Below, piece by piece: positions 8,311 to 8,411 of a stretch of 8,411 bases of DNA. The notes beneath the pieces are model-generated. The model did not search any database. It saw nothing but the letters and a program-made list of their open reading frames with translations, and had not been told where the DNA came from. The stretch is from Thermodesulfobacteriota bacterium. Lineage in GTDB: Bacteria > Desulfobacterota > BSN033 > UBA1163. Position numbers and translations under genes: made by a program. Each line of letters begins with the position of its first letter. The first letter of the stretch is position 1. The stretch spans positions 1-8,411 of the forward strand of contig JASEIE010000178.1 of the NCBI GenBank assembly GCA_030024065.1, given 5' to 3'.

Positions 8311-8411
8311 TGTGATGACAGAATGGACTCCAGAGGGGTAGGCGGACCAGACTCCGAAATCTTTAGGATTGCGGATCATTAGACGTTTAAGGGAATCTTT
8401 CGTCGTCAATG
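8287..8411 (-). CDS. Doubtful partial ORF entering from the right edge
   Basis: On the minus strand the frame is open from the window edge to a TAA at 8287-8289, giving 40 residues including 'KDSLKRLMIRNPKDFGVW' and ending 'VITKLEMLPF'. It would be the C terminus of a convergent gene overlapping the pepP stop by four bases. Composition is plausible for protein, but the stretch is short, no motif is recognisable and the overlap is unusual. The same 121 bases hold no convincing plus-strand ORF. Confidence 0.25.
   Translation of the reverse strand, partial: LTTKDSLKRLMIRNPKDFGVWSAYPSGVHSVITKLEMLPF

Noticed and set aside
8366..8375. GGATTGCGGA, identical to 2377-2386 in the inter-tRNA palindrome
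   Set aside because: The match is only 10 bases without the inverted partner or flanking similarity, so it may be chance; it is worth including only in a genome-wide repeat search.
8197..8382. Plus-strand open frame across the pepP end
   Set aside because: Its first half lies in an alternative frame of pepP and the rest has no protein-like features or ribosome-binding site.

Overview
The window looks like chromosomal DNA of a Gram-negative bacterium, probably of the deltaproteobacterial (Desulfobacterota) type. I infer this from the long ACT-domain SerA paired with a class V aminotransferase, the style of the PurA and M24 peptidase sequences, and palindromes built on an 'ATTCCGCAATC' motif. 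No rRNA or other phylogenetic marker is present, so the placement is tentative.

Left end (1-920): the 3' part of a plus-strand gene for a tetratricopeptide-repeat protein. It runs in from the left edge and is visibly more AT-rich than the rest. It ends at a possible bidirectional terminator. Middle-left (about 1000-2200): a run of poorly conserved or damaged minus-strand material. It contains a small frameshifted ORF, an unrecognised protein of about 190 residues with seven cysteines, and a fragment of a DUF3800 gene that keeps only its N-terminal part. This looks like a junction between accessory DNA and the conserved core.

Core (2238-6765, all minus strand): a strong sigma70-type promoter (6737-6765) starts an apparent operon of a class V aminotransferase, serA and purA. 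The first two supply the oxidation and very plausibly the transamination step of serine biosynthesis. PurA makes adenylosuccinate from IMP and aspartate. No terminator is visible after purA. tRNA-Lys(TTT) and tRNA-Glu(TTC) follow, with their own TTGACA promoter between purA and tRNA-Lys, and the first convincing terminator lies only after tRNA-Glu. A nested palindrome fills the spacer between the two tRNAs, and a 7-bp hairpin sits just ahead of the purA ribosome-binding site.

Right end (6766-8411, plus strand): a divergent intergenic region with a second promoter candidate and two mutually exclusive hairpins. It leads into a translationally coupled pair: a small TPR protein overlapping by GTGA a Xaa-Pro aminopeptidase (M24B). 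The last 121 bases hold a hairpin over the peptidase stop codon and a doubtful minus-strand open frame entering from the right edge.

Most of the window is housekeeping metabolism. I did not find a clear undescribed multi-gene system. The items most worth a second look are the structured RNA elements around purA and the tRNAs, the non-SerC-type aminotransferase next to serA, and the decayed region at 1000-2200.
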